Notes: a model not told the origin generated them from the sequence alone. 55,984 nt of DNA from Rossellomorea vietnamensis (GCF_001305855.1 NZ_LIXZ01000021.1:1-55984), one strand, 5' to 3'; counted from the stretch's first letter, positions 7,653-16,034 are shown. Translations and numbers: made by a program.

Positions 7653-8024
7653 ATGAAAACTTTTATCATTATCGGTGCCATCAACGCCTTTTTATCCGTG
7701 GCACTTGGAGCTTTCGGTGCCCACGCATTGGAAGGGAAGATTTCACAGAAATACATCGATACGTGGAATACAGGCGTTCTTTATCAGATGTTCCATGCAA
7801 TCGGGATCATCATCGTCGGGGTGCTGATGGGAAATGTCACACCAACATCCCTCCTTTCCTGGTCAGGCTGGCTGATGCTGATCGGAACGATTCTTTTCTC
7901 GGGAAGCCTTTATGTACTGAGCATCTCAGGAGTGAAAATCCTCGGGGCGATCACCCCGCTTGGAGGAGTCAGCTTCCTCGTCGCCTGGGTACTCTTGATC
8001 GTATTCGCAGCGAAGACATTATAA
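7653..8024 (+). CDS. ywdK: DUF423 membrane protein (YwdK)
   Basis: A 123-residue integral membrane protein with four predicted helices, starting MKTFIIIGAINAFLSVALGA. It carries the conserved FGAHAL motif (residues 22-27) and a C-terminal GGVSFLVAWVLL helix. Belongs to the DUF423/YgdD family of unknown function. AGGAGG precedes the ATG. It ends the ung operon: a strong bidirectional terminator follows. Confidence 0.88.
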   Translation: MKTFIIIGAINAFLSVALGAFGAHALEGKISQKYIDTWNTGVLYQMFHAIGIIIVGVLMGNVTPTSLLSWSGWLMLIGTILFSGSLYVLSISGVKILGAITPLGGVSFLVAWVLLIVFAAKTL

Positions 8025-8032
8025 ACAGAAAG

Positions 8033-8068
8033 ATACCCTGTCAGGAAGTGGATTTCCTGACAGGGTAT
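8033..8068. terminator. Bidirectional terminator between ywdK and gerQ
   Basis: A perfect 15-bp stem, ATACCCTGTCAGGAA (8033-8047) with its complement (8054-8068) and a 6-base loop. T7 follows on the plus strand. It separates convergent ywdK and gerQ. Confidence 0.92.
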
Positions 8069-8072
8069 TTTT

Positions 8073-8540
8073 TTAGCGTTGGGAATAGCTTTGCATGGAG
8101 CCACCCGCACCATATGGATATTCATACTCGATTTCTTCATCAAATGTAATGTAATCAAGATAAATCATCGGAATGAGGTACCGTGTGCCGGTTTGTGGAT
8201 CGCTCAGGATAAGGTGATCCCGGCCGGCGGCTTCAATGATCCCCTTGAACACCTTCGCATTCCATTCCTTATTATTTTCAAACGTCGTATAAACCGTCGC
8301 GACTTTGCCTTTATTCAACCTGAGAATATTCTCGATATACGACTCTTCGATCGGAAGCATTCCCGGAACATTTTGAGTAGGTGCCGGGGCATTCGTAGGG
8401 GAAGGGATTTGATACCCTCCACCGCCTTGCTGCTGGGGATAGTATTGTCCCTGACCTTGCCCACCACCGTAATACTGACCATAAGGATTATAAGCAGATT
8501 GATTATACCCTTGATATGGGTTTGATTGTTGGTTCGCCAA
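8073..8540 (-). CDS. gerQ: Spore coat protein GerQ
   Basis: 155 residues. The N-terminal half is a Gly/Gln/Tyr/Pro-rich low-complexity region (residues 1-55, with repeated QYY and NPY units). The conserved GerQ domain follows (PGMLPIEESYIENILRLNKG, then ILSDPQTGTRYLIPMIYLDY). GerQ is an inner-coat protein cross-linked by transglutaminase Tgl and needed to retain CwlJ in the coat. The Lys and Gln residues suit this cross-linking. It follows cwlJ by 24 bp in one leftward operon, the same partnership as in B. subtilis. Confidence 0.95.
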   Translation of the reverse strand: MANQQSNPYQGYNQSAYNPYGQYYGGGQGQGQYYPQQQGGGGYQIPSPTNAPAPTQNVPGMLPIEESYIENILRLNKGKVATVYTTFENNKEWNAKVFKGIIEAAGRDHLILSDPQTGTRYLIPMIYLDYITFDEEIEYEYPYGAGGSMQSYSQR

Positions 8541-8564
8541 ACCGAATACCTCCTTTAAGTAAGA

Positions 8565-8987
8565 TTAATATACTTTCGGACAATCACCTTGAGTGGGTTG
8601 AAAGAAACAGTGGGACTTGAACCGCCCGGCGTTTGACTGGTTATACCACTCGGCGGGACAATTCCCGGCCGGCTTAAAGAACCAAAGGGAGTAAGACGCA
8701 GGGTGATACCTGCCACCTTTAATGGTCTTCCGTGCCAAATCGATCTCCTTCTGCCGGGCCCGCTGATAAAAGTAGCTTTTCTGGGTGGCCTCGAATCCAC
8801 CTGGACTCTGGAACACCATATCCTGAAGATTGGCCAATTTCTTAAAGTCAAGGCAATCGGACCGGACCCGGTTCACACCGACATTCCCCACCATAAGCAT
8901 TCCTTGCTGTCCTTCACCCTCGGCCTCAGCCCTCATCAATCGAGCCAGGAGCTTTACTTCCTTCTCGTTATAAGGAATAACAGCCAT
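8565..8987 (-). CDS. cwlJ: Cell wall hydrolase CwlJ (spore cortex-lytic)
   Basis: A 140-residue hydrolase_2 (SleB C-terminal-like) domain protein with no N-terminal extension, as is typical of CwlJ versus SleB. Motifs are LLARLMRAEAEGEGQQGM (catalytic Glu) at about 14-31, VGNVGVNRV, and the aromatic/His-rich C-terminal half. It degrades spore cortex peptidoglycan during germination, especially in response to Ca-dipicolinate, and needs GerQ, encoded just downstream. Expression in the mother cell is expected, but I see no convincing sigma-E site. Confidence 0.95.
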   Translation of the reverse strand: MAVIPYNEKEVKLLARLMRAEAEGEGQQGMLMVGNVGVNRVRSDCLDFKKLANLQDMVFQSPGGFEATQKSYFYQRARQKEIDLARKTIKGGRYHPASYSLWFFKPAGNCPAEWYNQSNAGRFKSHCFFQPTQGDCPKVY

Positions 8988-9000
8988 CTTCCCACCTCAC

Positions 9001-9123
9001 TTTAGAAGATGCTATGTCTCACTAGTTCATGTCTATGTTGTGGGGGAAAAATATATTCTTGTGTTTTTTGAATGAAGGAGTGGGAATAAATAGTTTGTCT
9101 TAAGATGAGTGGTTGTTTAATAA
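9001..9123. other. Intergenic DNA upstream of cwlJ, no gene seen
   Basis: Contains the cwlJ leader region but no open frame with a ribosome-binding site and no clear promoter match. It runs into the first copy of the structured repeat. Confidence 0.5.
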
Positions 9124-9260
9124 AGTGGACCGTTCCTTTCCGCTCCAGGCACTTGCTTTCCGGCGGGGAGGAAGTCAAGCCTCCTCGGGCTTTGCCCTGC
9201 GGGGTCTCGACCTTTCCTCTATTTCCCGCAGGAGTCAAGTGCCTTCCGCTCCAATCCACT
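9124..9260 (-). repeat. Structured ~130-bp intergenic element, copy A (minus orientation)
   Basis: Bounded by AGTGGA and TCCACT. Read leftward it has the layout of copies B (9477-9600) and C (41162-41287): outer arms, GGCACTTG/CAAGTGCC, then GTCGAG/CTTGAC and GGGC-AAA-GCCC, with invariant ACTCCTGCGGGAA and GGAAAGC blocks. Helices are kept while their sequences differ between copies. Short open frames across it are not coding. Confidence 0.85.
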
Positions 9261-9476
9261 ATGTGCTTTTACATTTTCAGTGCCTTCTTTCGCAGGAGAC
9301 TTTACGATTCCCCTTACCAGCTTGAGGGAAGTACGTATTAGAGTTTACTAGTGAGGAAAGTACGATCGAAAGAAAACAGCCGCGCAAAAATCGAACAAAC
9401 TACATTTTGAAAATGCTGTTTTTGGATTCACAGTTGAACTTATATTAAATTACAATAAGAAACTCATGCTTATAAA

Positions 9477-9600
9477 GTTGATTGAAGTGGAAGGTGCTCG
9501 ACTCCTGCGGGAAAAGCTGGGCAGGTGAGACCCCGGAAGCGAAGCTGAGGAGGCTCACCGCCAGCCCCGCGGAAAGCGAGCACCTGGAGCGGAAATCAAC
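9477..9600 (+). repeat. Structured ~130-bp intergenic element, copy B
   Basis: Bounded by GTTGATT/AATCAAC. Inner pairs are GGTGCTCG/CGAGCACC, GTGAG/CTCAC and AGC-GAA-GCT. Oriented opposite to copy A, 216 bp away. The DNA between (9261-9476) is AT-rich and shows no gene or clear signal. Confidence 0.85.
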
Positions 9601-9660
9601 CAACACCTCCCTCATAATAAAAAAACGACAAGCCACAATGACTTGTCGTCTTTCAATTAT

Positions 9661-10407
9661 TTAGTTCACGTGAAGGAATTTTGAGATAGCTTCTTCTTTT
9701 AACAGGTTTCCTACGTAGAAGGCACCGAATTCACCGAAGCGGGCGCTTACTTCGTCAAAACGCATTTCGTATACGAGCTTTTTGAATTGAAGCACATCAT
9801 CGGCGAACAGAGTGACACCCCATTCGTAATCATCAAAACCAACAGAGCCCGTAATGATCTGCTTCACTTTACCTGCATATTGGCGGCCGATCATTCCATG
9901 ACTTCTCATCATGTCACGACGCTCTTCCATCGGCAGCATGTACCAGTTATCATTGCCCTGGCGACGCTTGTCCATCGGGTAGAAGCAGACATGCTTCGCT
10001 TTCGGAAGGATTGGGTAAATGCGTTCCTGAACGTATGGATTTTCGTAAGGATCTCCCTCTGAAGGCATGTAGTTACCAAGTTCCACGACAGAAACATATG
10101 AGAATGTCGGGATCGTGAATTCAGCGATTTTCAGCTTGTTGAATTCATTTTCCAGCTCATTTAATTCTTCCATTGTCGGACGAAGGATCATCAGCATGAA
10201 GTCCGCTTTCTGCCCAACGATCGTGTAAAGAGCATGACTTCCTTCTTTTGCATCCTGAGTACTGTTCAATCGATCTAAGAAACGGTGGAACTCAGAGATC
10301 GCCGAGGCTCTCTCTTCACTCGGAAGCATCTTCCATGAAGTCCAGTCCATCGCGCGAAAATCATGCAGGGAATACCAACCATCTAATGTTTGTGCCGGTT
10401 CTGCCAA
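9661..10407 (-). CDS. hemQ: Coproheme decarboxylase HemQ (chlorite dismutase family)
   Basis: A 248-residue enzyme of the coproporphyrin-dependent haem pathway of Gram-positives. It converts Fe-coproporphyrin III to protohaem with hydrogen peroxide. Strong motifs are [16 protein letters not shown] near the N-terminus, [14 protein letters not shown], the catalytic-Tyr segment [18 protein letters not shown], and [20 protein letters not shown] with the proximal haem His. [14 protein letters not shown] follows. TTG 10407 is the likely start, with AAGGAG 8 bases upstream; GTG 10416 overlaps the SD. It is divergent from pta, as in B. subtilis ywfI. Confidence 0.96.
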   Translation of the reverse strand: MAEPAQTLDGWYSLHDFRAMDWTSWKMLPSEERASAISEFHRFLDRLNSTQDAKEGSHALYTIVGQKADFMLMILRPTMEELNELENEFNKLKIAEFTIPTFSYVSVVELGNYMPSEGDPYENPYVQERIYPILPKAKHVCFYPMDKRRQGNDNWYMLPMEERRDMMRSHGMIGRQYAGKVKQIITGSVGFDDYEWGVTLFADDVLQFKKLVYEMRFDEVSARFGEFGAFYVGNLLKEEAISKFLHVN

Positions 10408-10614
10408 CGTAATCACTCCTTAAAGTACTTTTTCCAACTTTACTATATCATAGTTTCACCCTGTAGTAAGAATACAAAACACAATGTCGCTAAAATGGCA
10501 CAAATGGTGGATAGCAGGGAGATTTATGGAACACACTATCCTCGTAGATTGTCATAAATGCTTACGATCATTCAGGATTGGGTAAAAATTATTTGAAAAC
10601 AAAGACTTTTATGC

Positions 10615-10628
10615 TGAAACCGGTGTCA
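10615..10628 (+). promoter_or_regulatory. cre site (CcpA binding) upstream of pta
   Basis: TGAAACCGGTGTCA fits the catabolite-responsive-element consensus TGWNANCGNTNWCA at every position. It is centred about 55 bp upstream of the predicted start of transcription, the distance at which CcpA activates pta in B. subtilis. Confidence 0.7.
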
Positions 10629-10641
10629 TTACTCCTTTTCC

Positions 10642-10669
10642 TTGAATTCCTCAATGAGAAGAGTATTCT
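10642..10669 (+). promoter_or_regulatory. Sigma-A promoter of pta
   Basis: -35 TTGAAT (10642-10647), 16-base spacer, -10 TATTCT (10664-10669). The gene starts 36 bp further on. The rest of 10408-10614 shows no gene. Confidence 0.6.
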
Positions 10670-10705
10670 AAGATTGGATATGTATAAATCAAGGAGGTTC
10701 CTCTA

Positions 10706-11677
10706 TTGAGCAACTTATTTACAACATTAACGGATAAAGTAAAAGGCAAAGAGTTAAAGATCGTTTTCCCTGAGGGGACAGACGAACGCATTCTGACAGC
10801 AGCATCCCGTTTGTCTGCTGACGGTATCCTGACACCGATCGTAGTAGGAAATGTAGATGAAGTGAATGCCAAAGCGGATCAGCTGGGTGTGAAGCTTGAC
10901 GGCTGTGACGTTGTCGACCCTGCATCATTTGCTGGAATGGACGAGCTTGTGAAAGCATTCGTGGAACGCCGTAAAGGAAAAGCGACCGAAGAAGATGCGA
11001 AGAAGATCCTCTTGGACGGCAACTACTTCGGTACGATGCTCGTTTACACCGGTCAGGCTCACGGACTTGTAAGCGGCGCAGCCCACTCAACGGCTGACAC
11101 GGTTCGCCCGGCTCTACAAATCATCAAGACGAAAGAAGGCGTCCGCAAAACGTCCGGTGTCTTCATCATGGTACGTGAAGACGAGAAGTATGTATTCGCT
11201 GACTGTGCAATCAATATCACACCTGACAGCCAGGATCTAGCTGAAATCGCCATCGAGAGTGCGAAAACAGCTGACATGTTCGATATTGATCCACGCGTTG
11301 CGATGCTGAGCTTCTCGACAAAAGGATCGGCTAAATCACCTGAAACAGAAAAAGTGGTAGAAGCCGTATCCCTTGCAAAAGAAAAAGCACCGGAACTGAC
11401 TGTCGACGGTGAATTCCAATTCGACGCTGCCTTCGTTCCATCCGTAGCGGAGAAAAAAGCACCTGGTGCCGACATCCAAGGTAACGCCAACGTATTCGTA
11501 TTCCCGAGCCTTGAAGCAGGAAACATCGGATACAAAATCGCTCAACGTTTAGGAAACTTCGAAGCAGTAGGCCCGATCCTTCAAGGACTGAACGCTCCTG
11601 TGAACGATCTTTCCCGCGGTTGTAACGAAGAAGATGTGTATAAGCTTGCATTGATTACGGCAGCTCAGGCGCTGTAA
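10706..11677 (+). CDS. pta: Phosphate acetyltransferase
   Basis: A 323-residue short-form Pta that interconverts acetyl-CoA and acetyl phosphate in overflow metabolism. Family motifs are IVFPEGTDERILTAA near the N-terminus, GAAHSTADTVRPALQIIKT centrally, and the C-terminal VFPSLEAGNIGYKIAQRLG, GPILQGLNAPVNDLSRGC. It starts at TTG 10706 with AAGGAGG 8 bases upstream. A cre site in the position used for CcpA activation of pta lies upstream. Followed by its own terminator; monocistronic. Confidence 0.97.
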   Translation: MSNLFTTLTDKVKGKELKIVFPEGTDERILTAASRLSADGILTPIVVGNVDEVNAKADQLGVKLDGCDVVDPASFAGMDELVKAFVERRKGKATEEDAKKILLDGNYFGTMLVYTGQAHGLVSGAAHSTADTVRPALQIIKTKEGVRKTSGVFIMVREDEKYVFADCAINITPDSQDLAEIAIESAKTADMFDIDPRVAMLSFSTKGSAKSPETEKVVEAVSLAKEKAPELTVDGEFQFDAAFVPSVAEKKAPGADIQGNANVFVFPSLEAGNIGYKIAQRLGNFEAVGPILQGLNAPVNDLSRGCNEEDVYKLALITAAQAL

Positions 11678-11695
11678 GGAAGTAGATGTATTGGG

Positions 11696-11723
11696 AAACC
11701 GGATCCTTTAGGGGGTTCGGTTT
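11696..11723 (+). terminator. Terminator of pta
   Basis: AAACCG...CGGTTT arms with an inner CC/GG pair and a long loop, followed by seven T residues, 19 bp past the pta stop. Confidence 0.75.
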
Positions 11724-11816
11724 TTTTGTGTCATAAGATTGTCCAACCCCGTTTTAAGAAACCCCACCATTCTATGATATAATGAGCTCGCATGTTGTAA
11801 GTGAAGGAGAAACGTT

Positions 11817-12659
11817 ATGGATAAGGAAAAAGCATATGCACTGCTCCGTCAAGACAGATGGAGAGTGATTGATCAATCAAGTTTGGGACCGATGTTCGGG
11901 GCCCTGCAGTCGTTTGCCATGGACGATACATTGTGCACGGTGATCGGAGCAGGTCAGTCTGATCCGACCGCACGCTCATGGGTCCACCATCAAACGGTTG
12001 TATTAGGTATTCAAGATACAAAGCTGCCGTTTCTTTCTGATGCCTTGGAGGTGCTGGAAGAAGAAGGCTATCGATATATTGTACGAAACTCCGGGGGCCT
12101 TGCGGTTGTACTGGATGAGGGGGTCCTGAATCTCTCATTGGTTTTCCCTGATTCTGAAAAAGGCATAGACATTAACCGTGGCTATGACGCTATGTGGCTG
12201 CTCGTAAACGATATGTTCAAAGAATTTGACGTGGAAATCGAAGCGAAGGAGATCACCCAGTCCTACTGTCCCGGCAGTTACGATCTCAGCATCAAGGATC
12301 GGAAGTTTGCAGGGATCTCCCAGCGGAGGATCCGGAACGGGGTTGCCGTTCAGGTGTACCTTTGCGTCAATGGAAGCGGTTCTGAGCGGGCGAGGCTGAT
12401 TCAGCGTTTTTATGAGACCGGATTGAAGGATGGTACGTCGAAATTTACATTCCCGGAGATTGCCCCTGAGGTGATGGCTTCTTTATCGGAGCTCCTCGGA
12501 GTCGAATTATCGATTCAAGATGTGATGCTCCGCTTCCTGCAGTCGTTAAAAGGATTCAGCGGCGAATTTTACAGCAGTGCCCTCCAGGGAGAAGAGTATG
12601 GGATGTACGAGATGTATTATCAGCGGGTCGTGGATCGAAATGAGAAAGTGTTGGGGTAA
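11817..12659 (+). CDS. lipL: Octanoyl-[GcvH]:protein N-octanoyltransferase LipL
   Basis: A 280-residue biotin/lipoyl-ligase-fold amidotransferase that moves octanoate from GcvH to E2 subunits in Bacillus lipoic acid synthesis. The catalytic Cys lies in [11 protein letters not shown] (Cys151), with Lys163 in [10 protein letters not shown] as the conserved lysine; [13 protein letters not shown] is the N-lobe substrate loop. The length equals B. subtilis YwfL/LipL. Located between pta and rsfA as in B. subtilis. An ATG start with AAGGAG 8 bases before it. Confidence 0.95.
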   Translation: MDKEKAYALLRQDRWRVIDQSSLGPMFGALQSFAMDDTLCTVIGAGQSDPTARSWVHHQTVVLGIQDTKLPFLSDALEVLEEEGYRYIVRNSGGLAVVLDEGVLNLSLVFPDSEKGIDINRGYDAMWLLVNDMFKEFDVEIEAKEITQSYCPGSYDLSIKDRKFAGISQRRIRNGVAVQVYLCVNGSGSERARLIQRFYETGLKDGTSKFTFPEIAPEVMASLSELLGVELSIQDVMLRFLQSLKGFSGEFYSSALQGEEYGMYEMYYQRVVDRNEKVLG

Positions 12660-12666
12660 CGGGGAG

Positions 12667-12704
12667 AGCTGGACTTCGGTTTATATCGGGGACCGGCTTT
12701 TTTT
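12667..12704 (+). terminator. Probable terminator of lipL
   Basis: AGCTGG (12667-12672) pairs with CCGGCT (12693-12698) through one G-U pair and is followed by seven T residues. A large loop makes it weaker than others here. Confidence 0.55.
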
Positions 12705-12721
12705 GGATGGAATTGTAAAAA

Positions 12722-12749
12722 GACGCAATTATTAAAATAATGACGCAAT
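12722..12749 (+). repeat. GACGCAAT direct repeats, left part of a split array
   Basis: Two copies of GACGCAAT at 12722 and 12742 (20 bp apart). Four more copies at the same spacing lie beyond the insertion sequence (14215-14283). Confidence 0.75.
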
Positions 12750-12847
12750 CACGGTTTGACCCCCTAATTACTGACGTTTTCTCCAAGGGTCTTACTTGTT
12801 CTTAGTTTTTCCTTCTTCGCTTTTATGAAGAAGGAAAAACCTTTATT

Positions 12848-13801
12848 TTAAAGGCTTAAAGCCATTTCTTCAGGAAAACCACTATCTTTGTATTTCTCAT
12901 GAAACTTCAAGGGTGACATTCTTCCAAGGCTTCCGTGATATCTACGGTGGTTATAGAATTCCATAAACTCATCAATTTCGTAATATGCTTCTTCAAAATA
13001 GGTAAATTCATATCGCCTGAATAAATCACGTTCCAAGATACTAAAAAAGGATTCGATATAGGCATTGTAGTTTGGTGATCTTGGAGGAATCCGTTCATGA
13101 AAAACGTTGTTTTTCTCACAAAACTCCCCAAATAGATTACTAATAAATTGCGGGCCATTATCTGTTCTTATCACAATGCAATGGCCATTAGAATCATCTA
13201 TGACCTGTAACTGTCGTCTAATAATGGCTTCATTAAGCATTCCTGTTATATCTTTGGCTGTACACCTTGGTCCTCTGTAATATCCAACGATGGAGCGATC
13301 GAAGACATCAATGGCACATGCCACAAAGAAAAATCTTCTGCTTCCAACGATGCTTCCGTACTTAATATCAAGCTGCCAGAGTTGATTAGGGGCAGTGATG
13401 ATACGGTTACGAACCAGGCGTTTGGGTTATTTAGGATTTCCCAGTCGTTGTGGCAGTAGAATGCCTAGCCTTTTGCACAACCTGGCCACCTTTTTATGAT
13501 TAATTTGAAGGTCATGTTCATCTTCTAATAATTTGGTGAGATTCTTTACACCATACGTGGCACCATCTCCCTCAATGGCTTCCATCAAGAATTCCTCAAT
13601 CTGCTCATCAGGGATGATGTCTCCTGATTGGGTCTTTGAATACCCTGGAATGGGACGACCCCTTTTCTCTACCATTTCATCTGGTTCCTCAGTTGCGTGA
13701 TGGTAATAATATAGTGATCTATTTGTCCCTGTTATCTCAGTAAGCTTAGTAATATGAAACCCCTCCCTTGCCCATACTCGAAGCTCTTCTAAGACGGTCA
13801 C
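12848..13801 (-). pseudogene. IS3-family transposase orfB, broken by an internal TAA
   Basis: A 318-codon frame starts at GTG 13801 with an HTH_21 region (INHKKVARLCKRLGILLPQR) and a DDE integrase core: D in NQLWQLDIKYG, D in VIRTDNGPQF, and E in YIESFFSILERD. A single TAA at 13427-13429 (codon 125) stops translation after LGNPK. The frame continues without shift to PKRLVRNR and the first catalytic Asp, so this is one nonsense substitution, not a frameshift. All DDE residues lie after the stop. GTG overlaps the orfA stop (GTGA), and the -1 relation to orfA fits programmed frameshifting on the A9 run. Confidence 0.9.
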
Positions 13802-14109
13802 GGCCGGTATTGGTTTTTTTTTAATAAGTTTCTAAGCATCGCAACTTCAAGTTCTTTCTCACCAAGCAGTTTCATCGCTTGTTCATATTTTGCTTTTAAC
13901 TCTTCTCTAGAAGGCTCAGTGGAAAGGATAGCCGAAGCTGGATCTTGCATTTGATCACGTACTTCATCCTCATATTCCTTAATCCACCTCGTCAAAGTGG
14001 ACCGTGAAATTCCAGCGCTTCGAGAAATGGAAGAGTAATTCCCACTCTCTAAAGCCATCCGAACATAATTTCTTTTTACTTCCTCTAAGGCTTCAATCTT
14101 TTTTGACAT
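13798..14109 (-). CDS. IS3-family transposase orfA (HTH protein)
   Basis: A 103-residue protein beginning MSKKIEALEEVKRNYVRMAL, with a helix-turn-helix (SISRSAGISRSTLTRWIKEY) and a C-terminal leucine-rich coiled coil (KYEQAMKLLGEKELEVAMLR) that mediates oligomerisation in IS3 elements. ATG 14109 is chosen because GGAGGG lies 7 bases upstream; an in-frame ATG five codons earlier is less likely. Nine A residues near the end (LLKKN codons) provide a slippery site, and the -1 frame leads directly into orfB. Confidence 0.9.
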   Translation of the reverse strand: MSKKIEALEEVKRNYVRMALESGNYSSISRSAGISRSTLTRWIKEYEDEVRDQMQDPASAILSTEPSREELKAKYEQAMKLLGEKELEVAMLRNLLKKNQYRP

Positions 14110-14214
14110 GGAACAGCCCTCCAAAATCCCTCTGTATTTATGGTTCTAGTGTACTGTTTTAGGTACAAAAGTGTCCAAAGGAATTAGGGGGTCGTAAAGA
14201 TCAAAGCTGATTTC

Positions 14215-14283
14215 GACGCAATATAAATTAAAATGACGCAATCACCCCCGATTATGACGCAATAAATGGAGAAATGACGCAAT
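14215..14283 (+). repeat. GACGCAAT direct repeats, right part of a split array
   Basis: Copies start at 14215, 14235, 14256 and 14276, i.e. spacing of 20, 21 and 20 bp, about two DNA turns. Most are preceded by AT. The motif continues the pair left of the insertion sequence. Confidence 0.78.
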
Positions 14284-14434
14284 CGAGCGGATACCCGCCC
14301 ATCTTGAACTGAACTTCCACTCTTGATCGTCGCATTTTTAGCTAAAATAGGTTTTAGGTAACTGTTTTGAACCAAACTGGACATTACTTTACGTTTTGTA
14401 GAAAGAGATTCTTTTGTATCTCACAAACTCCACC

Positions 14435-14466
14435 AAAAAACCAGCACGCCCACAGGTGCACTGGTT
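14435..14466 (-). terminator. Terminator of rsfA
   Basis: Read leftward, AACCAGTGCAC pairs with GTGCTGGTT (bulge of two bases), followed by TTTTTT. Ten bp past the rsfA stop. The stretch 14284-14434 shows no gene. Confidence 0.75.
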
Positions 14467-14476
14467 GGGAATATCA

Positions 14477-15298
14477 TTATTCAGCTACTTTTTCGAGATT
14501 TCCGTTTCGGTCCATCTTGAAGCGTGGTGCTTTCGATTCGTCTTCATCGAATACGACGAGCTTTCTGGCCCGGTTCATGATTTGCATGAGTGTTTCGTAG
14601 TCTTCCTGCATCGTGACGGAATTGTTTTCAAGGGCTTTGACTTTCTTTTCGAGCTCGGCATTTTCTTTTCGGAGGTCGGAAAGCTCCTGCTTCAATCTCT
14701 GATTCTCAATTTTCACGTAGTCGGAATTCATGTTAGTTTGGGCCAGGTTCTGAAGGTACGCGATCACCTTTTCGAGTGTGACTTCCCCTTTTAGTCCCGA
14801 TGGCTTTACCACATGGTTGGCAGCAGGCGCCTGTTGCGCCACGTAAGCTTGTTCCTCGCTTGCTTCCACTGTAAAGTCCTGCGATTGTTCTTCGGTTTCT
14901 TTCCCCAGTTGCTCCGTTTCCGGTACGTAGTTCTCGTACTCGGCAAACTCCATTTCTTCTTCCGCTTCAGACATTGATAGAGACATAGCGTCTAAATCTT
15001 CGAAGGAAGGTGTCGGTGGCTGGTATAATAGCTTTTTCTTCCCGCCCTGGTCTTTTCCGAGGATGCGGTGACGCTGTTTGCGTTGTTTTTTTGCTAGTGA
15101 AAGAGCTTTCTCGTACTGATGGCGCACGACGGCGTTCCAGCGGAATCCACAGGCAGCGGATGTGCGGTTCAGTTTGTCCCCGACTTCCTCGAAGGCATTT
15201 AGCTGTGTGCTGCCTTCGCGCACATGTCGCAAGACCGTTTCGGCCAATAATAGATCATTTTCTTCCGTCCAGGCATCCTGTCTTGTTTTCATCATCAT
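14477..15298 (-). CDS. rsfA: RsfA-family prespore-specific regulator
   Basis: A 273-residue protein. The N-terminal Myb/SANT-like DNA-binding domain occupies residues 5-65 ([21 protein letters not shown], then [19 protein letters not shown]). A basic linker ([15 protein letters not shown]), an acidic and variable middle, and a C-terminal coiled coil (about 195-250, ending [15 protein letters not shown]) follow. RsfA modulates sigma-F-dependent genes in the forespore. The order lipL-rsfA-ywfO matches B. subtilis. The coiled coil suggests dimerisation. The run MMMK leaves the exact start uncertain by two codons. Confidence 0.92.
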   Translation of the reverse strand: MMMKTRQDAWTEENDLLLAETVLRHVREGSTQLNAFEEVGDKLNRTSAACGFRWNAVVRHQYEKALSLAKKQRKQRHRILGKDQGGKKKLLYQPPTPSFEDLDAMSLSMSEAEEEMEFAEYENYVPETEQLGKETEEQSQDFTVEASEEQAYVAQQAPAANHVVKPSGLKGEVTLEKVIAYLQNLAQTNMNSDYVKIENQRLKQELSDLRKENAELEKKVKALENNSVTMQEDYETLMQIMNRARKLVVFDEDESKAPRFKMDRNGNLEKVAE

Positions 15299-15449
15299 TT
15301 CATCTCAACTCCCAAAGTTTTCTTAAAGTATTCGTTGATTAAAGGATGGACCATTTATAAGGTTTTTATACGAATATGTTAAAATTATTTTCTGTCTGCT
15401 AGTTTCGTTGTATCAGTGATGAACGCATGCAGATGGAAACGATGTTCAC

Positions 15450-15478
15450 TTGCAAAACATGACTGAAAACTGTATTCT
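15450..15478 (+). promoter_or_regulatory. Sigma-A promoter of the DUF1450 gene
   Basis: -35 TTGCAA (15450-15455), 17-base spacer, -10 TATTCT (15473-15478). Confidence 0.5.
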
Positions 15479-15538
15479 ATAAATCGATGTTTACACCGTA
15501 TAAAATCCATTTCAATAGATAGAAAGGGTTGTTGACAG

Positions 15539-15763
15539 ATGGCAAACGAATTCCGTGTTTGCGATGATTGTCAGGCCGTTAACCTAAAGACCTTGATACC
15601 AAAGTTAAAGGATATTGATCCGGATGCACCGATCGACATTGCGTGCCAATCCTATTGTGGTCCAGGACGCAAGAAGACATTCGCTTTTGTGAATAATCGT
15701 CCTGTAGCGGCGTTGACTGAAGAAGAACTGATGGAAAAAGTGATCAAAAAAATAAAGAAGTGA
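15539..15763 (+). CDS. DUF1450 family protein (YuzB-like)
   Basis: A 74-residue protein starting [16 protein letters not shown]. It has the family SYCGPG-type cysteine motif ([20 protein letters not shown]) and a C-terminal helix [12 protein letters not shown]. Proteins of this group look like a small thioredoxin-like ferredoxin fold with a few cysteines (here CDDC near the N-terminus and Cys in SYCG) and may bind metal. Function unknown. Single gene with its own promoter and terminator, between rsfA and ywfO. Confidence 0.82.
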   Translation: MANEFRVCDDCQAVNLKTLIPKLKDIDPDAPIDIACQSYCGPGRKKTFAFVNNRPVAALTEEELMEKVIKKIKK

Positions 15764-15768
15764 AGGGA

Positions 15769-15792
15769 AACTTCCGCCTGAGGGAGTTTTTT
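15769..15792 (+). terminator. Terminator of the DUF1450 gene
   Basis: AACTTCC (15769-15775) and GGGAGTT (15782-15788) with one G-U pair, then TTTTT. The stretch 15793-16034 carries no gene; a TATAAT box about 30 bp before ywfO is visible but no matching -35. Confidence 0.75.
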
Positions 15793-16034
15793 CTTTTCTT
15801 CTGATAAAAATAAATAAAGGTTTGCGCCTCCCTGGAAAAGGAAACTACATAAGGGGTAGAGAAATAATAGGAGAGAATGTTTTGTCAAGCGTCCAAATTT
15901 TTTTGAAGGATTTGGAATGCTTGCGGTTGAACAATCAAAGGACAAATACCTATTTTTTTCGACAAAATTCGAGATGAATGCGACGGCGCAAGTCGCTATA
16001 ATAGAAATATGCTAGTTTAGGAAGAGGGTAGAAG

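Larger units (their letters stand above)
12758..14193 (-). mobile_element. IS3-family insertion sequence, 1436 bp, with disrupted orfB
   Basis: Bounded by the 12-bp inverted repeat GACCCCCTAATT (12758-12769) and AATTAGGGGGTC (14182-14193). It contains the orfA/orfB pair expected for IS3, transcribed leftward, with A9 at the frameshift point. No convincing 3-4-bp target duplication is visible. It splits a GACGCAAT repeat array between lipL and rsfA. The internal stop in orfB makes this copy probably unable to move by itself. Confidence 0.88.

Noticed and set aside
9105..9664. Several 60-90-codon open frames on both strands between cwlJ and hemQ
   Set aside because: They lie across the two copies of the structured repeat and arise from its GC-rich blocks; the frames are not shared between copies.
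13324..13427. Gap between two orfB fragments first read as a frameshift
   Set aside because: Translation of the gap in the same frame continues the integrase domain; only one TAA interrupts it.
12722..14283. GACGCAAT array considered as a CRISPR
   Set aside because: The repeat is only 8-10 bases, spacers are 12-13 bases and AT-rich, and no cas genes occur in the window.
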